This document shows positions 1-8,360 of a stretch of DNA of 64,000 nt, piece by piece. The notes under the pieces were generated by a model that saw only the letters and a program-made list of their open reading frames with translations, had not been told where the DNA came from and made no database searches. The translations under genes were made by a program, and so were the position numbers. The stretch lies in contig NZ_CP114902.1 in NCBI RefSeq assembly GCF_027497235.1, positions 4,986,001 through 5,050,000 on the forward strand, written 5' to 3'. The DNA is from Micromonospora sp. WMMD1128 (GTDB lineage Bacteria; Actinomycetota; Actinomycetes; Mycobacteriales; Micromonosporaceae). Each line of letters starts with the position of its first letter. Within the stretch, counting starts at the first letter, position 1.

Positions 1-3
1 CAA

Positions 4-1287
4 GTGGTTCGTGGAGGTAGCGCGGAACTCCCGCACCGAAACACCGAAGTCCTCGTAGACGTCACATCGATCATCGGTGCCGATGACTTCGTCTCCGCCC
101 AGAACCGCCACGGGCAACCCGGCGATCCGTTCGCGCGACAGGCGTTCGTCGAGCTGATCCAGTCATTGATCTTCATGAAACGGGTGTGGGTCGCCCATCC
201 GGTGCTCGCGCAACCCACCGCTGCGGATTTCGGCACCAAGCCTCTCCTGCTCCGGGCGTTGGCAGAGGCCGAGCTGCTCCATCCGCTGCAACTGGACGCC
301 GATGAGAGCCAAGCCGCCCGGACCGCCGAGGAGTCCGCTCTTCAGGATCTGCAGAGCTGGCAGGGAAGCCGGGCGCTCGGGCAGTTCATCGAGCAGGCAC
401 TCGCCTGTGACGATGCCATGCCCGGCACCCGTAACTCGCTGTCGAGGCGCATCCACGGGTGGTCCACGTTCCAGGCCGCACACGTCCGCGTCGCCGGCCA
501 TCACGCCGATCGGATCGCGACCTCCGACGGTGTGGAGGATGATCCTTTCGGTGAGTGGGCGAGGGCGGCTTCGATCGTCCTACGGGGGCCACTACGGTCG
601 ATGGCCCCGCCTGGGGAGGAGGTCTACGTCGCGGCCACCCTTGCCCGCGGGCTCAAGTATCGGTCGAGGGCGGATGCCACCGGCCTTTCCTACCAGGCAC
701 ACCCCCTCCGAAGAGATTTCCTCCTCACCTTCGATTTGTCCCGCGAGGGCGCGGCCGAGGGAGTCGTACTCGACGTCATCAAGGCTATTCGCGGCATCCA
801 CCAGTCGCTCGCCACTGCCGCGAGTGAGAGCGACACTCATCAGGTGCGGCTGCTCGAGCTGGAACTACCGCTTCTCGGTGGCCGGCTCTGGCATGCCTCG
901 GAGACCGGCAGGCTGGGCGACAACGCGTGGGTCGACCTGGTCGTCAGCCGCATCGGCGAATATCGGCAGAAGGCGGCTGATCTGCGAGCGGCCGTCGCCA
1001 GGTGCGTCACCGACGAGGACTATCTACGCCTGGCACGGGACATCGACGAGGCGAAGAAGCAACTGCTCGAACGCCTCGGGTTTCGCAAGATCGTGTTGTC
1101 GGCGGTAGAGCAGGAACTCGTCAACGGCGTGGCGTCCGTGGCCGAGTCGGTGCCGGGCATACCAAAGGTCTCGGGAATGTGGATCGGCGCCCGGGTGATC
1201 GGCAAACAGATGGCTGCCACCGGCACGCCGGTACAGCGCTTCCTGTACAAGGAGTTCTACCGGGCGTGGAAGCGGGCCGGACGCTGA
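4..1287 (+). CDS. Uncharacterised 427-residue protein, possibly 5'-truncated
   Basis: I do not recognise a family. The frame is open to the left edge, so the GTG at base 4 may be internal and the real start may lie outside the window. The product is soluble with no signal peptide or clear membrane segment. The C-terminal half (from about residue 270) looks helical, and the end is basic (FYRAWKRAGR). Third positions are less uniformly G/C than in neighbours, which hints at a gene acquired by transfer. It is convergent with the beta-mannosidase, separated by a GC hairpin repeat. Confidence 0.6.
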   Translation: MVRGGSAELPHRNTEVLVDVTSIIGADDFVSAQNRHGQPGDPFARQAFVELIQSLIFMKRVWVAHPVLAQPTAADFGTKPLLLRALAEAELLHPLQLDADESQAARTAEESALQDLQSWQGSRALGQFIEQALACDDAMPGTRNSLSRRIHGWSTFQAAHVRVAGHHADRIATSDGVEDDPFGEWARAASIVLRGPLRSMAPPGEEVYVAATLARGLKYRSRADATGLSYQAHPLRRDFLLTFDLSREGAAEGVVLDVIKAIRGIHQSLATAASESDTHQVRLLELELPLLGGRLWHASETGRLGDNAWVDLVVSRIGEYRQKAADLRAAVARCVTDEDYLRLARDIDEAKKQLLERLGFRKIVLSAVEQELVNGVASVAESVPGIPKVSGMWIGARVIGKQMAATGTPVQRFLYKEFYRAWKRAGR

Positions 1288-1301
1288 CGCGACGGTTAAT
1301 A

Positions 1302-1341
1302 GGGGCCCCCGCCTATACCGAATGCGTTAAGCGGGGGCCCC
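1302..1341. repeat. GC hairpin repeat, family A copy 1 (likely bidirectional terminator)
   Basis: An 11-bp perfect stem (1302-1312 with 1331-1341, GGGGCCCCCGC) encloses an 18-nt loop, which on the minus strand reads TTAACGCATTCGGTATAG. It lies between two convergent genes. Near-identical elements, including the loop, occur at 20042-20081 and 47514-47592. A terminator does not need a conserved loop, so it may be a dispersed element that also terminates transcription. Confidence 0.8.
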
Positions 1342-1344
1342 GCC

Positions 1345-3789
1345 TTACATGTTCACGCAGCGCAGCACCGGGCGGTGGGTGAGCGCCGCCGCGTCCAGCG
1401 GCGCGAGCGCGCGCACCGTGAAGGCGGTGCTCTCGCCCGGCAGCAACGTCACAAGCGCCCGGTCGACCTGCGCGGACGGGTCCAGCCGGTCGGGGAACAG
1501 CGTCAGGTCGCGCAACGCCGTGCGGGCGGTCACCACGATCCGCTGGCCGCCGTCGACCGGCTCGACGCTCGCGTCCCACTCGGCCGCCGGCCAGTCGATG
1601 TCGCGGTCCTCGGCGAAGAACCACAGCGCGCGCTCCGCGGTGTCGCCGGCCTCCGCGACCAGCAGCTCACGCCGACCTTCGTCCGGCCGCGCCAGCTCCG
1701 CCGGCAAGGTCAACACCACCGAGGAGTACGCCGGGACGTCGAGGTCGACCGAGGTCTTCGCCCTCGGCTCCCCGGTGACGGTGACCCGGGTGACAGTGGC
1801 CGGCGCGGTCCACGCCCGCGCGGTGTCGTTCACCGCGACCAGCGCCAGCCCGCCGTCGCGCGGTTGCACGGTGAGCAGCCGGTCGGCGTAGGCGCGGCGC
1901 AGCGCGTACCACAGGGGTTTGCGTCGGCCGTCGCCGTCGACGGCGGCCCAGGAGGTGACCGGCCAGCAGTCGTTGAGCTGCCACACGATGGTGCCCATGC
2001 AGACGGGTCGGTGCGAGCGGAAGTGTTCGACGCCGAGTTGGATGGCGCGGGCCTGGTTGAGCTGGGTGAAGTAGTGCCAGTCGTCGAAGTCGGCGGGCGG
2101 CGGCAGGTGGGCGTCGAGGCCGCGCTGGAGCTTGCGGTCCCCGTCGGCGGCCTTCTGGTGGTGGGCCATGCCGGGTGAGTCGTGCGCGAGGGGTTCGTCG
2201 GAGATGGCCCGGCGCAGCGTCGCGTACGCGGGTGGCCCCTGGTAGCCGAACTCGGCGACGAAGCGCGGCACGTACTCGCGGTATCTGGTGTAGTCGTCGT
2301 CGTTCCAGACGGTCCAGATGTGCATGGTGCCGTGCGCCGGGTCGTTGGGGTGGATGTCGTCGCGACCGGACCAGGGGCTGCCCGGCCAGTAGGGCACGGT
2401 CGGGTCCAGCTCGCCGACGATCGCGGGCAGCAGCTCCAGGTAGTAGCCCCGTCCCCAGGTGCGGCCGGCGAGCGGTTCCTGCCAGTCCCAGTCGTGCCAG
2501 CCCCAGATGTTCTCGTTGTTGCCGGTCCAGAGCACCAGCGACGGATGCCCGGCGAGCCGGGACACCTGCTGCCGGGCCTCCGCCTCGACCTCGGTGCGGA
2601 ACGGCTCCTCCTCCGGGTACGCCGCGCAGGCGAAGAGGAAGTCCTGCTGCACCAGCAGCCCGAGCGTGTCGGCCAGTTCGTAGAAGTCGTCCGACTCGTA
2701 GCGCCCGCCGCCCCAGATCCGCAGCAGGTTGACGTTGGCGTCGACCGCCTGGCCGAACCGCTGCGCCAGGCGGTCCCGGGTGACCCGGTTTCCGAAGGCG
2801 TCGTCGGGGATCCAGTTGACGCCCTTGACGAAGACCGGCACGTCGTTGACGACGAGCGTGAACGGGGTGCCGTGGTCGTCGGGCGTGGTGTCGAGGCGGA
2901 TCGAACGGAAACCGATCCGGCGGGACGCGGCGTCCAGGTGCCGCCCGTCGGCGGCGTGCAGGGTCACGTCCAGGTCGTGCAGGGGCTGGTCGCCGTACCC
3001 GACCGGCCACCACAGCGCGGGGTCCGGCACGGTGAGGGTGAGCGCGGCGGCCCGCTCCCCCGCCGGCACGGTGACCTCGGCGGTGACGCCGGCGACGGCG
3101 GCGCGGACGGTGAGCGGCTCGTCGGCGGCCCGCTCGACCTCGACGTGCAGCTCGACCCGGCCGGTGCCGTCGACCACCGTGACGAGCGGCCGGACCGACG
3201 CGAGCCGGGCGGTGGACCAGGCGTGCAGGCCGATGTCCTGCCAGATGCCGGCGGTGACCACCGTCGGTCCCCAGTCCCAGCCGAAGTTGCAGGCGGTCTT
3301 GCGGATGAAGTGGAACGGCTCCGGGTACGCGTTGGGCCGGTCGCCGAGCCGGTCCCGATGCGCCTCGGCGTAGCGGTAGGGCGAGTCGAAGCGTACGGCC
3401 AGGGTGTTGTCACCGGGGCGCAGCAGCGACCGGACGTCGAAGCGGTAGCCGCGGTGCTGGTTCTCGGTGCGGCCGACCTCGACGTCGTTGAGCGTGACCG
3501 TGGCGACCGTGTCCAGGCCGGCGCAGACCAGGTCCACCCGGTCCGCGCTGTCGCCGGGTTGCCAGGCGAACGTGGTCCGGTAGACCCAGTCGGTGCGCCC
3601 GATCCAGGTGAGCCGGTTCTCGTTGTCGTCGAGGTACGGGTCGGGGATGAGGCCGGCGGCCAGCAGGTCGGTGTGCACGCATCCGGGGACTGTCGCCGGC
3701 ACCGCCGTCCCGGCGATCTCCGGTGGCACCGCCGGGCCGGATTCGGCCCGCAGCGTCCAGCCCTCGTGCAGCAGCGTGGAACGGCTCAC
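1345..3789 (-). CDS. Beta-mannosidase, glycoside hydrolase family 2
   Basis: An 814-residue enzyme expected to release mannose from the non-reducing end of beta-mannosides, probably in the cytoplasm since no signal peptide is seen. It has the GH2 layout: N-terminal jelly-roll (about 1-190), immunoglobulin-like domain (200-300), then the TIM barrel. The acid/base Glu426 sits in WTGNNEN and the likely nucleophile Glu513 in FVAEFGYQG; LLRIWGGGRYE is also typical. The GTG start at 3789 overlaps the stop of the upstream permease (GTGA), so it is translationally coupled as the last gene of the mannoside operon. In-frame sequence further upstream reads as permease shadow and is excluded. Confidence 0.93.
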   Translation of the reverse strand: MSRSTLLHEGWTLRAESGPAVPPEIAGTAVPATVPGCVHTDLLAAGLIPDPYLDDNENRLTWIGRTDWVYRTTFAWQPGDSADRVDLVCAGLDTVATVTLNDVEVGRTENQHRGYRFDVRSLLRPGDNTLAVRFDSPYRYAEAHRDRLGDRPNAYPEPFHFIRKTACNFGWDWGPTVVTAGIWQDIGLHAWSTARLASVRPLVTVVDGTGRVELHVEVERAADEPLTVRAAVAGVTAEVTVPAGERAAALTLTVPDPALWWPVGYGDQPLHDLDVTLHAADGRHLDAASRRIGFRSIRLDTTPDDHGTPFTLVVNDVPVFVKGVNWIPDDAFGNRVTRDRLAQRFGQAVDANVNLLRIWGGGRYESDDFYELADTLGLLVQQDFLFACAAYPEEEPFRTEVEAEARQQVSRLAGHPSLVLWTGNNENIWGWHDWDWQEPLAGRTWGRGYYLELLPAIVGELDPTVPYWPGSPWSGRDDIHPNDPAHGTMHIWTVWNDDDYTRYREYVPRFVAEFGYQGPPAYATLRRAISDEPLAHDSPGMAHHQKAADGDRKLQRGLDAHLPPPADFDDWHYFTQLNQARAIQLGVEHFRSHRPVCMGTIVWQLNDCWPVTSWAAVDGDGRRKPLWYALRRAYADRLLTVQPRDGGLALVAVNDTARAWTAPATVTRVTVTGEPRAKTSVDLDVPAYSSVVLTLPAELARPDEGRRELLVAEAGDTAERALWFFAEDRDIDWPAAEWDASVEPVDGGQRIVVTARTALRDLTLFPDRLDPSAQVDRALVTLLPGESTAFTVRALAPLDAAALTHRPVLRCVNM

Positions 3790-4646
3790 GACTTCACCGC
3801 GCCTTCCATGATTCCGCGGACGATCTGGCGTCCACCGATGAACAGCATGAGCAGCAGGGGCGCGGTGGCGATGAGCGCGCCGGCCAGCACCCGCCGGTAG
3901 ATGACGTAGTTGCCGCTGGCCAGGTCGGAGATGGCCACCATCGAGGTCGGGAAGTCGGTGCCGTTCAGCGTGATCAGCGGCCACTGGAAGTCGTTCCAGG
4001 TGGCCACGAACGTGAGCAGGCCGAGTACGGCGAGGGCCGGGCGGATCGCGGGCAGCACGATGGTGGCGTACACCCGCATGGTCGTGGCGCCGTCGACCCG
4101 GGCCGCCTCGACCAGCTCGTCCGGGACGGTGTTCACGATGAACTGCCGCATGTAGAACACGCCGAACGCGGTGACGAGGCCGGGGGCGATGACCGCGAGC
4201 AGCGTGCCGTTCCAGCCGAGCTTGCCCATCACGATGTAGAGCGCGACGATGCCGAGCTGGTTGGGCACGGTGAGCGTGAGCACCACGAAGACCATCAGCG
4301 CGCTGCTGCCCTTGAAGCGCAGCTTGGCGAACGCGAACCCGGCCAGTGAACAGAAGAACAGCACCGAGGCGGTCACCACCGTCGACACGATGACGCTGTT
4401 GACGAGCGACGCGGCGAAGTAGACGTCCTGGAGGGAGAAGACCTCGTCGACGTTGGTCAGGAACCTGTCGCCCGGGACGATCGCCGGGGGGAGCTTCGCC
4501 AGCGCCTCGTCGTTGCTCGTGGCGATGACGAACATCCAGTAGAGCGGGAACGCGGCGAACAGCATGCTGACCGCGAGCAGCAGGTAGGTCCAGAGGCCGG
4601 CCGGGGTGTCCTGCGGCGCCCGGGCCACCACACGTCGTGTCGTCAC
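3786..4646 (-). CDS. Carbohydrate ABC transporter permease, MalG-type
   Basis: A 286-residue inner-membrane permease with about six hydrophobic segments. The cytoplasmic EAA loop that contacts the ATPase is visible as ELVEAARVDGATTMRVY near residue 185. It pairs with the upstream MalF-type permease and the solute-binding lipoprotein to import an oligosaccharide, presumably a beta-mannoside given the mannosidase that follows. The GTG start at 4646 overlaps the stop of the preceding permease gene by four bases (GTGA). No ATP-binding subunit is encoded nearby, so a shared MsiK-like ATPase from elsewhere in the genome is probably used, as is usual in actinomycetes. Confidence 0.93.
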   Translation of the reverse strand: MTTRRVVARAPQDTPAGLWTYLLLAVSMLFAAFPLYWMFVIATSNDEALAKLPPAIVPGDRFLTNVDEVFSLQDVYFAASLVNSVIVSTVVTASVLFFCSLAGFAFAKLRFKGSSALMVFVVLTLTVPNQLGIVALYIVMGKLGWNGTLLAVIAPGLVTAFGVFYMRQFIVNTVPDELVEAARVDGATTMRVYATIVLPAIRPALAVLGLLTFVATWNDFQWPLITLNGTDFPTSMVAISDLASGNYVIYRRVLAGALIATAPLLLMLFIGGRQIVRGIMEGAVKS

Positions 4647-5650
4647 CGACGACCTCCCGAGAGTCGGTTCGTCAGCAGGTAGTTGAGGCCGGCGACGATC
4701 AGGACGATCAGGAACAGGGCCCAGGACATGGCCGCGGCGTAGCCGAGGTTGAGGTCCTTCCAGCCGACCTTGTAGATGAGCTGGGCGATGGTCTGCCACT
4801 CACCGTTCGGCCCGCCGGTGGCGGCCTGGGCGTTCGGGTCGAAGAGCATCGGCTCGGTGAACAGCTGCAACCCGCCGATGGTGGAGAGGATCACGGTGAA
4901 CAGGACGATCGGCTGGATCATCGGGACGGTGATCCGCCAGAGCTGCTTCCACTGGTTGGCGCCGTCGATGGCGGCGGCCTCGTAGACGTCGCGCGGGATG
5001 GACTGCATGGCGGCCAGGTAGAGCAGCGCGTTGTAGCCGATCCACTTCCAGTTGACCATGGTGGCGATGGCGATCCAGGCGTGCAGCTTGTCGGCCCGCC
5101 AGTCGATCGGGTCGTCCGCGCCGCCGATGCCGAGCAGGCCGAGGACCCAGTTGGCCATGCCGAAGTCGCGGGAGAAGAAGACGCTGAAGACCATGCTGGA
5201 GGCCACGATCGGCGTCACGTACGGCAGCAGCACGCCGACCCGCCACCACGTCTGCGCCCGCAGTTTCCGGTTGAGCAGCGAGGCGACAAGCAGCGCGAGC
5301 AGCAGCTGCGGCACGGTGGAGAGCAGGAAGATGCCGAACGTGTTGTAGAGCGCGTTCCAGAAGTCCTCGTCGGCCATGAGCCGGCTGAAGTTCTCGGCGC
5401 CCGCCCAGTAGGGCAACGTCGGGTCGTCCAGGCGGTAGTTGCGCAGCGAGACCACCGCGTTGAACAGCAGCGGGAAGAGCCCGAACACGAGGAAGAGCAG
5501 GAAGAACGGCGCGATCATGAGGTACGGCATGTAGCGCATGTCGAAGCGGTACAGCCGGTTGCGCCAGGTCAACCGCCGGTCGCCGGCCCCATCGCGTTCT
5601 CGCGCGGGTCGGCGGCTCGGCGGCGCGGGCGCGGCAGGGGTGCTGGACAT
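4643..5650 (-). CDS. Carbohydrate ABC transporter permease, MalF/UgpA-type
   Basis: A 335-residue permease with a Pro/Arg-rich cytoplasmic N-terminus (about 45 residues) followed by about six membrane segments. The EAA loop reads VYEAAAIDGANQWKQLW near residue 225. It forms the heterodimeric channel with the MalG-type permease encoded immediately downstream, with which it overlaps by four bases. It is separated from the solute-binding protein gene by 78 bp that carry a strong hairpin (5685-5719), which should lower its expression relative to the binding protein. Confidence 0.93.
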   Translation of the reverse strand: MSSTPAAPAPPSRRPARERDGAGDRRLTWRNRLYRFDMRYMPYLMIAPFFLLFLVFGLFPLLFNAVVSLRNYRLDDPTLPYWAGAENFSRLMADEDFWNALYNTFGIFLLSTVPQLLLALLVASLLNRKLRAQTWWRVGVLLPYVTPIVASSMVFSVFFSRDFGMANWVLGLLGIGGADDPIDWRADKLHAWIAIATMVNWKWIGYNALLYLAAMQSIPRDVYEAAAIDGANQWKQLWRITVPMIQPIVLFTVILSTIGGLQLFTEPMLFDPNAQAATGGPNGEWQTIAQLIYKVGWKDLNLGYAAAMSWALFLIVLIVAGLNYLLTNRLSGGRR

Positions 5651-5684
5651 CGGTTCACTCCAGAGCCGAGGCGGGTGGGCGGGC

Positions 5685-5719
5685 GGCGCCGGAGCGGGTC
5701 AGGTCCCCGCTCCGGCGCC
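5685..5719 (-). terminator. Intercistronic hairpin between binding protein and permease genes
   Basis: A 14-bp perfect stem (5685-5698 with 5706-5719) has a 7-nt loop and no T-run. It lies directly after the stop codon of the solute-binding protein gene. In ABC import operons such hairpins usually cause partial termination or protect upstream mRNA, giving more binding protein than permease. Confidence 0.7.
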
Positions 5720-5728
5720 GGTGGGGCG

Positions 5729-7012
5729 TCAGGACTTGGCCGCCTTCTCGGCTTCCTTGACCGCCTCGTTCCAGGCGGCGTCCGACTTCAGCGACTTGTT
5801 CTCCACCCGCCGGATGACGTTCTCCACCGCGACCCGGGTGGGGCCGTTCTTCTTGCCCAGGTACTGCGGGGTGAGGCCCTGCGCCATCTTCGGGAAGATC
5901 TGACCGACCGGGGCGTCGTTGAAGAACGGGTTCTTGAAGTCGGCGATGGCCGGGTCGGTGTAGAGCGCCGGCTGCGACGGGAGGTTGCCGACCTTCTTGA
6001 AGATCTCGATCTGCTGCTCCGGCGCGACCAGCCACTCCAGCAGCTTGTACGCCTCGTCGACGTGCTTACCCTGCTTGGGGATGGTGAGGAACGAGCCGCC
6101 CCAGTTGCCGCCGCCACCGGGCACCGCGGCGATGTCCCACTTGCCCTCGGTGCCGGGCGCGGTGTCCTTGATGTGGCCGAGCATCCACGCCGGGCAGGCC
6201 AGCACGGCGAACGCGCCGCTGGTGAAGCCCTTGTCCCAGTCGGCCTGGAAGCTGACCAGGTTGGCCGAGAGGCCGGCGTCGACCGCCTTGACCGTGTAGT
6301 CGAAGGCGACCTTCGGGCCGCCGTCCATCTGGAGCTGCTCCTGGTCGTTGTAGAAGCCGACCTGCTGCTGCCCGAGGACCGGGTTGAACAGGTTGGTGCC
6401 GGCGTCGAGGAACTTCTTCTTGGTCTTGCCGGTGTACTGCTGGCCGACCTCGATGAACTTGTCCCAGGTGGGCCAGAGCGCGGAGACCTGGTCGCGATCG
6501 GTGGGCAGGCCGGCGGCGGAGAACAGGTCGGTGCGGTAGCACATGGCCAGGCCACCCACGTCGGTGCCGAGGCCGATCTGCGTCTTGCCGTCGGCGGACA
6601 GCGACTGCTTCCACTTCCAGGGCAGGTACTTGCTCTCGTACGACCCGGCGCCCTTGTCGAGCAGGTTGACGAACTTGTCGGACTGGCTGCGGAACTGGAC
6701 CATGAAGCCCTCGTCGATCGCCGCGATGTCCGGCGCGCCGTTGCCGGCGACGAGCTTCTTCTGCAGGTCCTCGTGCTGGGCGTTGTACTCGCCCGAGTTG
6801 AGCTGGATCTTGACGTTCTTGTGCTCGGCCTCGTACTTGGTCTTGAGGTCCTGGAGGCCGAAGTCGCCCCAGAAATTGATCTTCAAGGTGACCTGACCGT
6901 CGGCCGCGTCCGAGCCGCCGGTGGTGCTCCTGCCGCTGCATGCGGCGACCATGACCAGGCTGAGGGCACCGACGGCGGCCGTGCGCGCCCAGTGCGTCCA
7001 GGACCGTTTCAT
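5729..7012 (-). CDS. Extracellular sugar-binding lipoprotein of ABC transporter
   Basis: A 427-residue cluster-1 type solute-binding protein. It has a lipoprotein signal peptide with lipobox VAAC at about residues 22-25, preceded by basic MKR. The mature part starts VTLKINFWGDFG and continues with the periplasmic-binding fold, including GKWDIAAVPGGGGNWGG. It should capture a sugar outside the membrane and deliver it to the two permeases encoded downstream; the linked beta-mannosidase suggests mannobiose or manno-oligosaccharides. The ATG at 7012 is chosen because it begins the signal peptide; the frame upstream lacks coding character. Its promoter and LacI-type sites are in the 7013-7163 interval. 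Confidence 0.92.
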   Translation of the reverse strand: MKRSWTHWARTAAVGALSLVMVAACSGRSTTGGSDAADGQVTLKINFWGDFGLQDLKTKYEAEHKNVKIQLNSGEYNAQHEDLQKKLVAGNGAPDIAAIDEGFMVQFRSQSDKFVNLLDKGAGSYESKYLPWKWKQSLSADGKTQIGLGTDVGGLAMCYRTDLFSAAGLPTDRDQVSALWPTWDKFIEVGQQYTGKTKKKFLDAGTNLFNPVLGQQQVGFYNDQEQLQMDGGPKVAFDYTVKAVDAGLSANLVSFQADWDKGFTSGAFAVLACPAWMLGHIKDTAPGTEGKWDIAAVPGGGGNWGGSFLTIPKQGKHVDEAYKLLEWLVAPEQQIEIFKKVGNLPSQPALYTDPAIADFKNPFFNDAPVGQIFPKMAQGLTPQYLGKKNGPTRVAVENVIRRVENKSLKSDAAWNEAVKEAEKAAKS

Positions 7013-7030
7013 GCCATCCTCCGCGCCAAA

Positions 7031-7044
7031 TGGGAACGCTCCCG
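7031..7044. promoter_or_regulatory. CelR-like LacI-family operator
   Basis: TGGGAACGCTCCCG matches the actinobacterial CelR-type box TGGGAGCGCTCCCA at 12 of 14 positions and has the central CG typical of LacI-family sites. It lies in the 5' leader of the binding-protein gene, 19 bp before its start. It differs from the TGAACC sites nearby, so two LacI-family regulators may converge here. Confidence 0.55.
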
Positions 7045-7060
7045 ATATCGAGAGACGTTG

Positions 7061-7163
7061 ACTGAACCGGATAAGTGACGCCACCGTACGGTCCGCCCCT
7101 GGCAGTGTCAACGGCCGGTTAACAGCACTGAACCGCACCCAGTACCGAACTGTGTGGTTCAGT
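7061..7163. promoter_or_regulatory. Cluster of TGAACC half-sites for the adjacent LacI regulator
   Basis: ACTGAACC occurs at 7061-7068 and 7127-7134, CCGGTTAA at 7115-7122 and GGTTCAGT at 7156-7163. The 7127-7138 and 7152-7163 segments form an 11 of 12 inverted repeat. A full palindrome of the same sequence is at 8286-8299. These are candidate operators for the divergent lacI-type gene and the ABC operon. Confidence 0.55.
7083..7111 (-). promoter_or_regulatory. Sigma70/HrdB-type promoter of the mannoside operon
   Basis: On the minus strand TTGACA (7111-7106), a 17-bp spacer and TACGGT (7088-7083) form a near-consensus promoter. Transcription would start near 7076, so the half-site at 7061-7068 and the CelR-like box at 7031-7044 lie just downstream of the start, as expected for repressor roadblocks. 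Confidence 0.7.
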
Positions 7164-7269
7164 CCCGCGGCCTGGAGGGGCGCACCGGTGCAGTAGCGTC
7201 ACACCCGCCGGCCACCCCGGCGGTCGAGAAGCGCCCGCGAGGGCCGGACAACAGGGGAGGAACGCTTCG

Positions 7270-8289
7270 GTGAAGCGGCCGACCATCGCCGACGTCGCCC
7301 GGCGCGCCGGAGTCTCCAAGGGCGCGGTGTCGTACGCGCTGAACGGGCAACCCGGCGTCTCCGAGGCGACCCGGCAGCGCATCCTGGCGATCGCCGCCGA
7401 GATCGGGTTCAGCCCGAGCAGCGCCGCCCGGGCGCTCTCCGGCGCCACCGCCAAGGCGGTCGGGCTGGCGCTGTGCCGGCCCGCCCGGATACTCGGCATC
7501 GAGCCGTTCTTCATGGAGCTGATCAGCGGCGTCGAGGCCGAACTGTCGGCCCGCTCGTACGCGCTGACCCTCCAGGTGGTCGCCGACCAGGACGCCGAGA
7601 TCGCGGTCTATCGCAGGTGGTGGGCCGAGCGCCGGGTGGACGGCGTCTTCGTCTGCGACCTGCGTACCGACGACCGGCGGGTGCCCGCGCTGGAGGAGCT
7701 GCAACTGCCCGCCGTGGTCATCGGCGGCCCCGGACACACCGGCGGCCTGGCAAGCGTCTGGTCCGACGACGCGGCGGCCCTGGTCGAGACGGTGGAATAC
7801 CTGGTCGCGCTCGGGCACCGGCGGATCGCCCGGGTCGGCGGGCTGCCGACGTTGCTGCACACCGAAATCCGCACCGACGCGTTCACCGACGTGTGCGCCC
7901 GGCTCGGGCTGGACGAGGCGAGCACCGTCTGGTCCGACTACACGGGCGAGGAGGGCGCGCGGGCCACCCGCCGGCTGCTCAGCTCCGCCAACCGCCCGAC
8001 CGCGGTGATCTACGACAACGACGTGATGGCCATTGCCGGGCTCTCCGTGGCCCAGGAGATGGGCCTGGCCGTCCCCGGCGACCTGTCCATCGTGGCCTGG
8101 GACGACTCGCCGCTCTGCCGGCTCGTCCACCCGCCGCTGACCGCGCTCGGCCGGGACATCCCGGCGTACGGCGCGCACGCCGCCCGGCAACTCCTCGCCG
8201 TGATCGCCGGCGGGGAGGTGAGAGGCGCGCAGGACGAGACCGCCCACCTCACACCGCGCGGCAGCACCGCACCACCCCGCACCCACTGA
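7270..8289 (+). CDS. LacI-family transcriptional regulator
   Basis: A 339-residue repressor. The N-terminal helix-turn-helix and hinge (residues 4-55) include TIADVARRAGVSKGAVSYALNG, followed by a periplasmic-binding-like effector domain with the usual NRPTAVIYDNDVMAIAGL segment near 245. It is divergent from the sugar ABC/beta-mannosidase operon and probably represses it in the absence of a mannoside. The GTG start at 7270 has GGGGAGGAA just upstream. A perfect 14-bp palindrome, CTGAACCGGTTCAG, spans its stop codon, and half-sites of the same sequence lie in the divergent promoter region, which supports autoregulation. Confidence 0.93.
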   Translation: MKRPTIADVARRAGVSKGAVSYALNGQPGVSEATRQRILAIAAEIGFSPSSAARALSGATAKAVGLALCRPARILGIEPFFMELISGVEAELSARSYALTLQVVADQDAEIAVYRRWWAERRVDGVFVCDLRTDDRRVPALEELQLPAVVIGGPGHTGGLASVWSDDAAALVETVEYLVALGHRRIARVGGLPTLLHTEIRTDAFTDVCARLGLDEASTVWSDYTGEEGARATRRLLSSANRPTAVIYDNDVMAIAGLSVAQEMGLAVPGDLSIVAWDDSPLCRLVHPPLTALGRDIPAYGAHAARQLLAVIAGGEVRGAQDETAHLTPRGSTAPPRTH

Positions 8290-8299
8290 ACCGGTTCAG
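8286..8299. promoter_or_regulatory. Perfect LacI-type palindrome across the regulator stop codon
   Basis: CTGAACCGGTTCAG is a perfect 14-bp palindrome with the central CG of LacI-family operators and includes the TGA stop of the regulator gene. The next gene is convergent, so this is not an ordinary promoter operator. It could be an auxiliary site for looping to the half-sites about 1.1 kb upstream. Confidence 0.55.
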
Positions 8300-8360
8300 C
8301 GAACCGTCCTCGCCGCAACGTTCACCGCACTGCTTCACCGCGCCGCCGCACCGCGACGCC

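Noticed and set aside
2182..3900. Long plus-strand frame opposite the beta-mannosidase
   Set aside because: It is the antisense of a clear GH2 gene; the translation is Asp/Gly/Val/Arg-rich with no motifs, a typical shadow in GC-rich DNA.
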